From positions 186,001 to 250,000 of the forward strand of contig NZ_CP049859.1 of assembly GCF_011400295.1 (NCBI RefSeq): a stretch of DNA of 64,000 nt. Reading direction: 5' to 3'. The position numbers and the translations under genes were made by a program. This DNA comes from Erysipelothrix sp. HDW6A. Its GTDB lineage: Bacteria > Bacillota_I > Bacilli_A > Erysipelotrichales > Erysipelotrichaceae. Positions within the stretch are counted from its first letter, which is position 1. Each line of letters starts with the position of its first letter. The notes below the pieces were generated by a model. The model searched no databases, was not told where the DNA came from, and saw only the letters and a list, made by a program, of their open reading frames with translations. Positions 1-8,655 of the stretch are shown here, piece by piece.

Positions 1-1334
1 TTAACTTTTGATACTGTAGTTTTTCTATAAATATACAATCCTAAGAACATAATCGAGGAGAGTATTAAGTCAAAATAGTATCCATCTTGAGTAAAGAGAA
101 TGACTTGCGCAATCAACATAATACCTAGCTGTACACGCAACACATGATACGTTTCTAAGGAACCCTTATATATTTGACTAATCGTAGGAATCAGAAGAAT
201 CGTAATCATCAAATATATTGATGAAGCAGTAATAATTATTAAGTCATAGCGATTATCGAGATTATAGAGCAAGGCTAGCGACGAGTCTTGAATTAAGAGA
301 AGTGTTATGACAGTAAAGAGCACCATTGCGAGGAGCCTACTTAAAGATTGGATTCTCTTTTGAGTTATTGATATCATGATCGAACCAAATTCTTTAGTAA
401 ATAAGACAATTTTTTGATCACTCAGTTTACTACTTAATACATTCTGTAATTCCGATAGAGAGACAATAATACCAATAAAGAACGGTAGAATATTATAGCT
501 TAATCGATAGAATATTATTGCTAATAAAACGACTTCTTCTGATAAATTGAACTGACTTGTAGCACCTAACAAGAAGACAACATCAAACGCTCCCAAACCA
601 CCTGGGGTCATACTAATGATTCCAGCAATAGAAGAAACTACAAAAATACTGACCATTTTCCACATGTCGAACTCTGCACCCACAAAACGTAACGAAAGAT
701 ACATTATTAGACTTACAAAAAGATAATCAAGAACTGATACCAGTGTATACTTTATCACTAGGAATCTATCTTCTTTTATTGGTGGATAGACCCATGTGTA
801 GATTAGGAATATTGGTAATGCCAAGCTGAGAATCACAAGCCCTATTTGAATAAGAGGATAACTATCAATAAGTTGAGAAGGATCAAACACTTTAATCATG
901 ACTAAGAATGATAAAACAGCAATTCCTGACAACATTGAAAATAGCATAAAGGAAATGCTCTTTTTCAGATTACTCTTTTGTTTCTCATCACTGAACTTTT
1001 CAAGGTAGTTATATCGAATTGTTGCTCCTATTACACCACCAAAGCCAATAACGTTGTTTAGTGAGTTACTTATCCACGATACCTTAATCATTGCCTTCTT
1101 ACTTACATCAAGTTTTAAGGACTTAACGAGAACCAAGTCATATAATGATAGTATTGAAACACCAACTAAACCTACAAGTACCAACACAATAATACTAATA
1201 AAAGACTGGTTCTGCATTGTACTATAGACTTTTTGGAAATCAATTGTACTTAGTTCACCAATAAGTTTATTTACAGTGATTGCTAATATTGTAATAAAAA
1301 ACAGCGGTTTGATGAGTTTCTTTATTTTATTCAT
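1..1334 (-). CDS. mprF: MprF-type lipid flippase domain (phosphatidylglycerol lysyltransferase), 5' part only
   Basis: The reading frame starts at ATG 1334-1332 and stays open to the left edge, so only the first ~444 residues are visible. The translation is a run of hydrophobic helices resembling the N-terminal flippase half of MprF, including a SLYDLVLVKSL segment near residue 65 and an NNVIGFGGVIGA segment near residue 93, both characteristic of that family. MprF aminoacylates phosphatidylglycerol with its C-terminal GNAT-like domain and flips the product, which raises resistance to cationic peptides. That catalytic half would lie outside the window. The start is preceded by AGAGGA and lies inside the end of the upstream DUF998 gene, so the two are probably translationally coupled. 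Flippase-domain assignment is confident; presence of the synthase domain is not visible. Confidence 0.82.
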   Translation of the reverse strand, partial: MNKIKKLIKPLFFITILAITVNKLIGELSTIDFQKVYSTMQNQSFISIIVLVLVGLVGVSILSLYDLVLVKSLKLDVSKKAMIKVSWISNSLNNVIGFGGVIGATIRYNYLEKFSDEKQKSNLKKSISFMLFSMLSGIAVLSFLVMIKVFDPSQLIDSYPLIQIGLVILSLALPIFLIYTWVYPPIKEDRFLVIKYTLVSVLDYLFVSLIMYLSLRFVGAEFDMWKMVSIFVVSSIAGIISMTPGGLGAFDVVFLLGATSQFNLSEEVVLLAIIFYRLSYNILPFFIGIIVSLSELQNVLSSKLSDQKIVLFTKEFGSIMISITQKRIQSLSRLLAMVLFTVITLLLIQDSSLALLYNLDNRYDLIIITASSIYLMITILLIPTISQIYKGSLETYHVLRVQLGIMLIAQVILFTQDGYYFDLILSSIMFLGLYIYRKTTVSKV

Positions 1335-1989
1335 TACAATTTCCTCTTTTCATTCTATTAAGATTTGATTCAAACACCATAATCAAATAAGGTAAATACA
1401 TAAAGATTAGGTTGAGCCGTTGCCACAATCCTCGATACGGTAAATCATAAGCTTTTAGTATCGGTATTCGTTTCATGGAGTACAAAAGCATAAAAAATAG
1501 CGAGAAAAAGAGACATACTCCGATTATTGAGACTAAAAGTTTTTGCTTCTCGATGTGATAGAGTTTGATTAGAACTACAACTCCGATTAGTAGAGCTGCA
1601 AAGCCTACTGCAGATCCCATATCATGGATTTTCTCACTTAGGGTATGTGCATTACCTGTTGCAGAAGTTTCAAAAAGAGATGTAAGAATACAATCACCCA
1701 CTCCAAAAACTGCAATCGAAAGGCTTAATATTAAAGAATAGAAAGAATTACTTAGATAGAATCGTCTATATACCGCATAAGAAGAAGCAATGAAAAGTCC
1801 TCCATTAATAAACATCCATGCTCTAAAGATAAGTTTCGTTTGTTCATTTGCATTTCCAAATTCACTAATCAACATCGTTATGTGATCAAACTCTGGATAC
1901 ATAAAAGCTAGTACAAAAGGCAGAATAATTTCACTTATTATCGCAAGTTCAAGGAGGTAGATACCATACCTTTGATATGCTCTTTTCAT
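1327..1989 (-). CDS. DUF998-like six-helix membrane protein
   Basis: A 220-residue integral membrane protein with about six hydrophobic helices. The early sequence has a PEFDHITMLISEFG stretch followed by a helix carrying FINGGLF, the pattern seen in DUF998 family proteins (function unknown). The last codons overlap the mprF start by 8 bases, which suggests the pair is made together and that this protein could act in membrane lipid or envelope physiology. That role is inference from position only. The ATG at 1989 is preceded by AAAGGAGACAGGTATT and is accepted as the start. Confidence 0.7.
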   Translation of the reverse strand: MKRAYQRYGIYLLELAIISEIILPFVLAFMYPEFDHITMLISEFGNANEQTKLIFRAWMFINGGLFIASSYAVYRRFYLSNSFYSLILSLSIAVFGVGDCILTSLFETSATGNAHTLSEKIHDMGSAVGFAALLIGVVVLIKLYHIEKQKLLVSIIGVCLFFSLFFMLLYSMKRIPILKAYDLPYRGLWQRLNLIFMYLPYLIMVFESNLNRMKRGNCNE

Positions 1990-2080
1990 AATACCTGTCT
2001 CCTTTATTTCTTAAATTGTATCATAATGGTTTATTAACGTAATTGTTTAATTGTATTTAAATAATATTTTGAATATATGA

Positions 2081-2109
2081 AAAGGATGAAGTCTATGATT
2101 TCATCCTTT
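2081..2109 (-). terminator. Intrinsic terminator after the 2114-3385 gene
   Basis: A perfect 10-bp inverted repeat (2081-2090 with 2100-2109, 9-base loop) begins 4 bases beyond the stop codon. On the minus strand the second arm ends in TTT and a short T-rich stretch follows, so it is a moderate rho-independent terminator. Confidence 0.7.
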
Positions 2110-2113
2110 ATCT

Positions 2114-3385
2114 TTAATTATTAATAGTGTAGACGCGGTATTCAACAAAGTCATTTTTCAAGTATGCGACATATATGTTTTTATCATGGACAGATATTGT
2201 AGGTGTATAGTTATCGCCAAGCTCTATTGCTTTAGTATAATACGTGTTCTTCTTGATATCGTAAATACTTATGTAGTCACCATTCATCTCATAATAATAG
2301 ATTTTTCCACCAATATATCTGCTTTGAACTTCATCAGAGTACGGGATATCTTGTAGCTCAAATTCTTTGTTTTGTTTAATATCATAACGATATATCTTAT
2401 CTTTTTGTTGAAACGTTCCATTTGAACTATATATAAAGGACTCTGTTTCTTTGTCGTAGTGTAAGTCTCTTATCTTTCTTTCCAAATTAATAGTATTCGT
2501 CAATACATCTTCTTTATAGAAGTTGACCTTTGATCCTGCTTGAGTAATTTCCGTCATGATGTGTTCGTCATCCATGAAAATTAGATTGCTAACCTCTATA
2601 CTAGAATCTCCAGCGCATTCGCTCAAACTCACGAAGTTATCTTCCTCATCTGTAATAGTACACCTAGTCTCATGGACAACACGTAAGTCATTTTCTTTCA
2701 GAGCTAATATTTGAAAGAAGCGATCTTGTCTGTTTGGTCTATAATTTGAATAATTTAATAGGTATAATGATGAATCAGTATTTCCAGCATATATTACATT
2801 TTCTAGTGTAATGTCATACCCTTGAGGAATATTGAAATCGATTTTTTCTGAAATTCCTGATTTATTGATTTTATAGAGATTGGATTCTACTAATAATCGA
2901 TAATTGAAATGCTCTGATAGAGGTTCGTCGGGGTCTATTGCTACTGTTTCAAATTCTGATAATGAATAATATATTTCACCATCAATCTCATGAATGAAAT
3001 TCTGTAGAGTGTCTTGTCCTAAACTAAAGAGCTCAACAGTCTCTTGAGTATCCATATTTATTCTTATCGTCGACTTCTTATAGTCTCTAATAACTTCTTC
3101 ACCATCATTATCAAAAGTATCGAATGATTCTTCCATCCCAAATAATATATTATCTTGGCTCTGGTACGGCAACACATAACCATGACCGTTTAAGTCCGTT
3201 GCTTGATTCTTAACTATTTGAAAGCGATCAAATGCTATAAAGCTAGGCTTCTCGTCTACAATCTTTAAGGTCTTTGAATAATCTACAGGTTCCACTATTT
3301 TTTTGATTTGGAGTACGCCGAAGAGAACTACAGCTATTACAGCTAGTATTAGGATATCGTTAACAAGACTTCGTTTCTTTTTCAT
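2114..3385 (-). CDS. Signal-anchored extracytoplasmic protein with beta-propeller-like repeats, unknown function
   Basis: Not recognised as a named family. The best start is the ATG at 3385, 7 bases after GGAGG; an upstream in-frame ATG 14 codons earlier has no ribosome site. The 423-residue product has a basic N-terminus (KKKR), one hydrophobic helix at about residues 9-26, then a long hydrophilic region outside the cell. That region is rich in short strands of the type IYYY..NGDYISIYDIKKN, repeated with variation toward the C-terminus, as in TolB/DUF5050-like propellers. It is monocistronic between murA and the DUF998-mprF pair. A surface sensor or binding role is possible but is inference. 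Confidence 0.6.
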   Translation of the reverse strand: MKKKRSLVNDILILAVIAVVLFGVLQIKKIVEPVDYSKTLKIVDEKPSFIAFDRFQIVKNQATDLNGHGYVLPYQSQDNILFGMEESFDTFDNDGEEVIRDYKKSTIRINMDTQETVELFSLGQDTLQNFIHEIDGEIYYSLSEFETVAIDPDEPLSEHFNYRLLVESNLYKINKSGISEKIDFNIPQGYDITLENVIYAGNTDSSLYLLNYSNYRPNRQDRFFQILALKENDLRVVHETRCTITDEEDNFVSLSECAGDSSIEVSNLIFMDDEHIMTEITQAGSKVNFYKEDVLTNTINLERKIRDLHYDKETESFIYSSNGTFQQKDKIYRYDIKQNKEFELQDIPYSDEVQSRYIGGKIYYYEMNGDYISIYDIKKNTYYTKAIELGDNYTPTISVHDKNIYVAYLKNDFVEYRVYTINN

Positions 3386-3463
3386 CACTATGCCTCCAAT
3401 GAATTTCTCCATAAGCGTCTTTCCCAAATTGTATCATATACTTATCTATAAATTTTGTCTCAT

Positions 3464-3494
3464 CAAGAAAAAACACAAGGATTTATCCTTGTGT
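3464..3494 (-). terminator. Terminator after murA
   Basis: Inverted repeat 3473-3480 / 3487-3494 (ACACAAGG stem, 6-base loop), followed on the minus strand by TTTTTTCTTG. It sits directly after the murA stop. Confidence 0.85.
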
Positions 3495-3501
3495 CGTATT
3501 T

Positions 3502-4767
3502 CTATTCAACAAATTCTCTACGAATCTTAGCACCTAAAGCTATGAGCTTATTGTCAATATCATCGTATCCGCGGTCGATGTGATAAACATCTTGAATTTC
3601 TGTTTCTCCATCAGCCATTAAACCTGCAACTACCAATGCAGCACCACAACGTAAATCAGTTGCAACAACTTTATTACCAAAGAGTGGACCATTACCTTGA
3701 ATTACTGCTTGAGCAGTAGCAACATTAATTTTAGCTCCCATACGTTGTAATTCAATACAGTGTTTGAATCGTTCAGTATAAATTGTTTCTCTTACACTAG
3801 AGAATCCTTCTGCTTTTGTAAGAAGTGTAGTCATTGGTTGTTGTAAATCAGTAGCAAAGCCTGGATAGACTTGCGTTGTTATATCGACAGATTTTAAATC
3901 ATCCGAACGTAACACTCGAATTGAATCAATACCAATTTCCATATTAACACCCATCTCAATGAGTTTTGAAGTTAGTGATTCTAAGTGATGGGGAATAATA
4001 TTTTCAATCGTAACATCATCGGCCATAGCAGCTGCCATTATAATATATGTCCCTGCCTCAATACGGTCAGGAATGATATCATGAGGTTTTCCCTCGAGAC
4101 GTTCAACACCTTCAATTGTAATAACGTTTGTACCTGCTCCACGAATGTTTGCACCCATCTTTGTTAGGAAGTTCGCAACATCAATAATTTCTGGTTCTTT
4201 CGCAGCATTCTCAATAACAGTTCTTCCTTCTGCCAATACAGCTGCCAACATAATATTAATTGTTGCTCCTACGGAAGCAAAGTCTAAGAAGATTTTAGCC
4301 CCAACCAGTTTATCTGCTTTAATTGTGTAATACCCCTGGTCATACACATATGTTGCACCCAATGCTTCAAAACCTTTTAAGTGTAAATCAAAGGGACGTG
4401 GTCCTAAATAACAACCACCAGGCATAACCATTTTTACATATCCGTATTTACCTAATAAAGCACCCATAAAATAATAGGATGCACGAAGACGCGTAACCGC
4501 ATCAATATCTAAATCTCTGTTTTCCATGTTTGTGGTATCGAACACAAAGTGATCTTCGCCATTTTTAGTTACTTTAACGTTTAATGCTTCTAATAATTCG
4601 ACTAGTGATTCAACATCTGAGATATCGGGTACACCAAAAATATCTACAACACTTTGATCTGCAAGTATCGCTGCAGGAATGAGTGCAACAGTAGCATTTT
4701 TAGCACCACCAATGGTTACTTTACCATTTAAACGATGTCCACCTTCGATTTTTATGACTTCTTTCAT
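3502..4767 (-). CDS. murA: UDP-N-acetylglucosamine 1-carboxyvinyltransferase
   Basis: Transfers enolpyruvate from PEP to UDP-GlcNAc, the first committed step of peptidoglycan synthesis, in the cytoplasm. The 421 residues match the family length. Key residues are visible: Lys23-Asn24 in GGAKNA, and the PEP-binding/fosfomycin-target Cys119 in [10 protein letters not shown]. The second half carries the repeated inside-out barrel pattern with an FATDLQQP segment and a C-terminal [10 protein letters not shown] region. It stands alone between a hypothetical anchored protein and an FNT channel. Many low-GC Gram-positives have two copies (MurA/MurZ); which of the two this is cannot be decided here. 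Confidence 0.95.
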   Translation of the reverse strand: MKEVIKIEGGHRLNGKVTIGGAKNATVALIPAAILADQSVVDIFGVPDISDVESLVELLEALNVKVTKNGEDHFVFDTTNMENRDLDIDAVTRLRASYYFMGALLGKYGYVKMVMPGGCYLGPRPFDLHLKGFEALGATYVYDQGYYTIKADKLVGAKIFLDFASVGATINIMLAAVLAEGRTVIENAAKEPEIIDVANFLTKMGANIRGAGTNVITIEGVERLEGKPHDIIPDRIEAGTYIIMAAAMADDVTIENIIPHHLESLTSKLIEMGVNMEIGIDSIRVLRSDDLKSVDITTQVYPGFATDLQQPMTTLLTKAEGFSSVRETIYTERFKHCIELQRMGAKINVATAQAVIQGNGPLFGNKVVATDLRCGAALVVAGLMADGETEIQDVYHIDRGYDDIDNKLIALGAKIRREFVE

Positions 4768-4840
4768 TGATACAACTCCTTTTGCAACACTATTATATCT
4801 TATTTTGTCTCGTAATCATACTTATTAACATTGTTTCAAA

Positions 4841-4872
4841 AAAGCCTCACAATCTATTGATTATGAGGCTTT
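4841..4872 (-). terminator. Terminator overlapping the end of the FNT gene
   Basis: Stem 4841-4849 / 4864-4872 (AAAGCCTCA with TGAGGCTTT). The FNT stop codon lies in the loop. On the minus strand the hairpin runs straight into TTTTTT. Confidence 0.8.
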
Positions 4873-5612
4873 GGAGATTGACACAGTTTGTAGAATAAAC
4901 CTACAAATACTGCCCCTCCTATAATATTACCTATATATGAGAAAATAAAATTCAGTGCAAACTCTGAAATACTTACTGCTCCAAAATAGTTTCCTGCTGA
5001 TAACAAGAATGTATTTGCAACACTGTGTTGAAATCCAAGTAGTACAAAAACCATGATTGGAAACCATACTCCTATGAATTTACCGAAGCCATCTTTTCCT
5101 GCATAGGATAACCAACATGCTAAACCAACAAACCAGTTACAGCCAATGCCTGATACAAGCGTTCTTAATGGATCGTAATGTACTTTCCCCTGTGCCAATT
5201 TAACAAGAGTCTCCTGATGAGGTGTTAAGATTCCTAAATAGATCCCAAATACATAGGATACAAACATTGCTCCAACTATATTAGCTAATGTAATAACTAA
5301 CCAGTTATTCGCTAATTCTTTAAGTGTTACTTTACCACTAAAGAATGATGTTGCTACTACCATCATATTCCCTGTGATGAGTTCACCACCTGCAAATAAG
5401 ATTACTATCAATCCGATAGGAAACACACTCGCTCCTAATAATTGTCCCATTCCGCCTGGAATGTTTGAAGAAAGAATTACGAAAGCCATATAACCAATCG
5501 CAATCATTGCTCCTCCAATAAAACCTAAAATCCATTTCGCTAATAATGTTTTCTTAACTTTTTTCTCGCCAAGTTCGGCAGTTATCAATAATGTTTCGTC
5601 TAAAGAATGCAT
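4854..5612 (-). CDS. Formate/nitrite transporter (FNT) family channel
   Basis: A membrane channel of the FocA/NirC/HSC superfamily that passes small monovalent anions such as formate, nitrite or hydrosulfide. The 252-residue protein has six hydrophobic helices and the family signatures: an FPIGLIVILFAGGELITGN stretch after helix 2, an NNWLVITLANIVGA stretch, and an NWFVGLACWL stretch. The start is placed at 5612 because GGAGGAGAGT lies immediately upstream; a longer frame starting 6 codons earlier would put the ribosome site inside the gene. It is monocistronic. The substrate cannot be read from sequence. Formate is plausible in a fermentative organism (inference). Confidence 0.85.
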   Translation of the reverse strand: MHSLDETLLITAELGEKKVKKTLLAKWILGFIGGAMIAIGYMAFVILSSNIPGGMGQLLGASVFPIGLIVILFAGGELITGNMMVVATSFFSGKVTLKELANNWLVITLANIVGAMFVSYVFGIYLGILTPHQETLVKLAQGKVHYDPLRTLVSGIGCNWFVGLACWLSYAGKDGFGKFIGVWFPIMVFVLLGFQHSVANTFLLSAGNYFGAVSISEFALNFIFSYIGNIIGGAVFVGLFYKLCQSPKPHNQ

Positions 5613-5719
5613 ACTCTCCTCCAAGTCCAATTATTATCTTAATGCTTATAGACTTGAGAATCAATATTTTTATGTCCACCATGTACTATTCATTCCGTCA
5701 TTTTTCATAATGCATAAAA

Positions 5720-5744
5720 AAAGAGAAGAAATATGCTTCTCTTT
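5720..5744 (-). terminator. Terminator after the cupin gene
   Basis: Stem 5720-5728 / 5736-5744 (AAAGAGAAG with CTTCTCTTT), followed on the minus strand by TTTTTATGC. Confidence 0.75.
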
Positions 5745-5766
5745 GTGAAATATTTAGTTTATGTAA

Positions 5767-6093
5767 TTACTTAAATACAACTAACAGTTGCATTTTAAAA
5801 GGTTCTATTGCATCAAGTGAGTGAGGAATGTTTGCAGGCATAACTAATGTCTCGCCCGCTTTTGGAAAGAACTCATCATTACCTATTGTTATTTTGGCGG
5901 ATCCATCTAGAATCGTTACCATCGCATCTCCTAGAGCTGTATGCTTTGAAAGACCTTCACCTTTATCAAATGCAAACAGAGTGAGAGACATTGCATCATT
6001 TTGCGAAAGTGTCTTACTTACAACTTGTCCTTCTTGATAAACAACTTCATTTACAAGTTCTATTATCACCCGTGTCTTTATATTTTTTAGCAT
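5767..6093 (-). CDS. Small single-domain cupin protein
   Basis: A 108-residue beta-barrel cupin. The two cupin motifs are recognisable: the first around KHTALGDAMVTILDGSA, the second around PKAGETLVMPANIPHSL, with conserved His and Gly positions. The first metal-site motif is weak, with only one clear His, so metal binding is uncertain. The start at 6093 has GGAGAAATATCA just upstream. It is divergent from padR and shares a 134-base intergenic region with it, so the padR operator could also affect this gene. No specific substrate can be named. Confidence 0.75.
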   Translation of the reverse strand: MLKNIKTRVIIELVNEVVYQEGQVVSKTLSQNDAMSLTLFAFDKGEGLSKHTALGDAMVTILDGSAKITIGNDEFFPKAGETLVMPANIPHSLDAIEPFKMQLLVVFK

Positions 6094-6159
6094 TGATATT
6101 TCTCCTCTTATATTAATCAAGTTTAACCTAGCGTCATAACTATTTCAAGATAAAATATC

Positions 6160-6187
6160 TTGCCAATACATAGAAATATGATACAAT
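6160..6187 (+). promoter_or_regulatory. padR promoter
   Basis: TTGCCA at 6160-6165 and TACAAT at 6182-6187, separated by 16 bases, lie about 40 bases upstream of the padR ATG. The -10 element touches the left arm of the symmetric repeat at 6184-6217. Confidence 0.65.
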
Positions 6188-6217
6188 ATCAATAGATGAT
6201 ATCAATGCTCGATATTG
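6184..6217. promoter_or_regulatory. Symmetric three-part inverted repeat, likely PadR operator
   Basis: CAATATC (6184-6190), the palindrome GATATC (6198-6203) and GATATTG (6211-6217) are spaced by exactly 7 bases on both sides, so the whole 34-base element is centred on 6200.5. It covers the -10 box and the start region of padR, the usual place for autorepression by PadR proteins. Binding by PadR is inferred. Confidence 0.6.
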
Positions 6218-6228
6218 GAGGCGATTGA

Positions 6229-6543
6229 ATGAGTGATTCACTGTTACCCTTAACAGAACCGATGTTCTATGTTTTGATGGCCTTATACAATCAGCCTAGT
6301 TTTGGAAAAGAAATCGTAGAATTTATTTCTGACATTACTGAAGGTGCTGTTAATCTTGGACCCGGTACACTTTATACCATACTCGGACGTTTCGAAGAAA
6401 ACAGTCTAATCCAAGAAATTGCTGTAGAGGGACGAAAGAGAACCTACAGGATTACCGGCGTTGGTATAAAAACATTTGAAGCTGAACTTGAAAGATTGCA
6501 ACGTGTGCTAGATAACGCTAATACCGTAAAAGGAGGCTTATGA
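6229..6543 (+). CDS. PadR-family transcriptional regulator (short type)
   Basis: A 104-residue winged-helix repressor. The N-terminal helices (LTEPMFYVLMALYNQPSFGKEI), the recognition-helix region (LGPGTLYTILGRFEENSLI) and the beta-wing (GRKRTYRITGVG) match the PadR-s2 subfamily, which lacks a large C-terminal domain and often senses membrane or drug stress. GGAGGCGATTGA precedes the ATG. The stop overlaps the next gene's start region, so padR and the DUF2812 genes form one unit. Auto-regulation through the palindrome at 6184-6217 is likely but inferred. Confidence 0.9.
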   Translation: MSDSLLPLTEPMFYVLMALYNQPSFGKEIVEFISDITEGAVNLGPGTLYTILGRFEENSLIQEIAVEGRKRTYRITGVGIKTFEAELERLQRVLDNANTVKGGL

Positions 6544-7319
6544 TGAAAACGAGGTATAAGTTTATTCGTCTTGACCCTACTGATCGTCAGAATCTAGAAT
6601 TTTTGGTGAATAATATGGCAGAAAAAGGATGGCATCTTTCAGGTGCATCATACTTTTATCTGAAATTTGACTACATGCCTCAAATTAAATTGAAATACTT
6701 CGCAGTCTATGACCATCGAAATCTAATCTTTGATGACGACGATCTAACTCTCGATCAAAGTGAACTCTACGAAGAGTTTGATTACCAGAAGCTGCTTAGT
6801 GCAAAACTTTATACTGATCCACATCTTGAAAATGAACTCTTCAATGAACAACGAAAAATACAAACCACCAATGCTCTTGGACTTCTATTGTGGTACGTAT
6901 ACCTAGTTTTCATAAAGGGCTTGACCTTAACGAATCTAAGAACACAACGATTTGGTTTAGAGTTGTTTATTCTTGCGTCAGTTTCTTTAGCATTCACATT
7001 GATTAAAGTACTAACACTCTACATCAAACCTAGAATATCCGTGTTTTCGAAAATTAAATGGAATTCACTCCACACTGATTTGGAGACCGTTCTTCGAACT
7101 CTCGTGTATCAAACCCTTCTCTTCTTTGCGCTCTTCACCGGAACCAAAGAAACAAGTTTACTTAAGCTTTCTCTTATTTACATAATAATGGCTATTTTCT
7201 ATAACATTCTGTTCTATTTTATTAATAAGTCGAATGTAGAAAGTCGGCTAAAAGGACTATTCTTCTTATTGGTTCTAGCCCTAGCAATCATAATTGTTCG
7301 TTCAACTCTGATAATTTAA
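6543..7319 (+). CDS. DUF2812 membrane protein, first of the pair
   Basis: The cytoplasmic N-terminal ~100 residues form a DUF2812 domain (MAEKGWHLSGASYFYLKF pattern near residue 30), and five hydrophobic helices follow (about 102-120, 128-152, 188-203, 211-230, 239-259). DUF2812 proteins usually sit beside a PadR regulator, as here; their activity is unknown. Two consecutive ATGs are possible. The second (6543) is chosen because AGGAGG at 6531-6536 is 6 bases from it, versus 3 bases for the first. The product ends at the last helix with no external domain, unlike its downstream paralogue. Confidence 0.8.
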   Translation: MKTRYKFIRLDPTDRQNLEFLVNNMAEKGWHLSGASYFYLKFDYMPQIKLKYFAVYDHRNLIFDDDDLTLDQSELYEEFDYQKLLSAKLYTDPHLENELFNEQRKIQTTNALGLLLWYVYLVFIKGLTLTNLRTQRFGLELFILASVSLAFTLIKVLTLYIKPRISVFSKIKWNSLHTDLETVLRTLVYQTLLFFALFTGTKETSLLKLSLIYIIMAIFYNILFYFINKSNVESRLKGLFFLLVLALAIIIVRSTLII

Positions 7320-7399
7320 CACAGCATACTTTTGTTACTCATTATCTTTATAGCCTTACTAAAGTTTACTAGTAATTTAGCAATTCTAGGAGGATTATT

Positions 7400-8599
7400 A
7401 TGAAGACACACTATAAAATCTTATCTCTCAAACCGATAGAACAAGTTCCTTTTGAAGATTATCTTAATAGAATGGCATCTCAAGGATGGCATCCAGTGAA
7501 ATGTACACTCTTCTATATTAAGTTTGAATACATGCCTGAACTAAATCGCCACTATTACGTAGAGTACGAAACACGTAAGCATCTTTTTAATGATGACAGT
7601 CTTGTACAAAAAAAAATTGAACTCTACCAGGAGTTTAGTATTGAAAAAGTATTTAGCTACCAATACTTCGATATCTACATGAGTGACAGCTCTACTTCTG
7701 AATCATTAACAGATCCACAAACGTCCTTAGAGCTAAGAAAACTATATTCCCGAAATTTTATCAGCAATCCATTTATTGACTTAATTTATACGATGTTTCT
7801 CTTATACAGTCTTAGAACATCAATTATTTCTGTACTTCTAAATCCCTTTTTCCCATTTATTATTACCGTAATATTAATTAAATTATTATCTGATATCTTT
7901 TACTTCTATCGTATAATGAAATATCGAAAAGGTTATGATATTTACAGAAAGAGTAAATTCAAGTCGCCCAACACTGATTGGATTAGTGTCACTTCTATTG
8001 TTACTTGGATTCTACTAATTGGTACTTTATTCGAGATTGATTCAGTTAATTTAGTTAAACCTTCAAATCTTCTTGTGATTTTTGGTATCATTGCCTTCTT
8101 GATACTCGCTTACCGTTTCTTAAATAAAATGGATACTGTTCAAAGTTCTAAGATAACGCTATTTACAGTTCTATCGTTTATGTGCCTCTTCCTATTTGCA
8201 ATGGCAATTACAACTGATGACCCGGGAAGTCAAAATATTAACGAGAAGACTGTTCCTATTTCTACTCTAGGATTAGAACTTGATACGACACAGTTTGAAT
8301 CACAAGAGGTTCAGCTCGTCGACAAGAGTTCTTCATTCATTCTTGACCAAATCATTTTTTACTACAATGATAAGAGTATCACTTATTATCGTGTTCACTC
8401 TTCAATCTTCAGACCTCTTATTGACTATGGTTCCAATGTTTTAGCTTCCTGGGCGAGCAATCCCCAACCTTGTAACTATGAGAATTCATTTGATAGAAAT
8501 GACTGTCATATCTATCACGAAGGCAATATCATCGTTTCTTCGTACCCTAGCTTACCTAAAGAGTTCATCGAAGCACTTCAACTACTTCATAATGACTAA
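7400..8599 (+). CDS. DUF2812 membrane protein with C-terminal extracytoplasmic domain
   Basis: A 399-residue paralogue of the preceding protein. The N-terminal DUF2812 domain repeats the MASQGWHPVKCTLFYIKFEYMPE pattern, and about five membrane helices follow between residues 125 and 275. A polar domain of about 120 residues then follows (275-399), predicted outside the cell, with two cysteines close together (PQPCNYENSFDRNDCH) that could form a disulfide. AGGAGGATTATT precedes the ATG. The 80-base gap after the first DUF2812 gene has no terminator, so the three genes are likely one operon. Function unknown; an envelope stress or signal-relay role is a guess. Confidence 0.75.
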   Translation: MKTHYKILSLKPIEQVPFEDYLNRMASQGWHPVKCTLFYIKFEYMPELNRHYYVEYETRKHLFNDDSLVQKKIELYQEFSIEKVFSYQYFDIYMSDSSTSESLTDPQTSLELRKLYSRNFISNPFIDLIYTMFLLYSLRTSIISVLLNPFFPFIITVILIKLLSDIFYFYRIMKYRKGYDIYRKSKFKSPNTDWISVTSIVTWILLIGTLFEIDSVNLVKPSNLLVIFGIIAFLILAYRFLNKMDTVQSSKITLFTVLSFMCLFLFAMAITTDDPGSQNINEKTVPISTLGLELDTTQFESQEVQLVDKSSSFILDQIIFYYNDKSITYYRVHSSIFRPLIDYGSNVLASWASNPQPCNYENSFDRNDCHIYHEGNIIVSSYPSLPKEFIEALQLLHND

Positions 8600-8603
8600 T
8601 TAA

Positions 8604-8635
8604 AAAAGCTCGATCACCTGTGTGACCGAGCTTTT
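8604..8635. terminator. Bidirectional terminator between DUF2812 and fba
   Basis: A 14-bp stem (8604-8617 / 8622-8635) with a 4-base loop and one imperfect pair that becomes G-U on the minus strand. T-runs flank both sides (six on the minus side), so it can end both convergent units. Confidence 0.85.
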
Positions 8636-8655
8636 GAACTTTATTAATAAATTAA

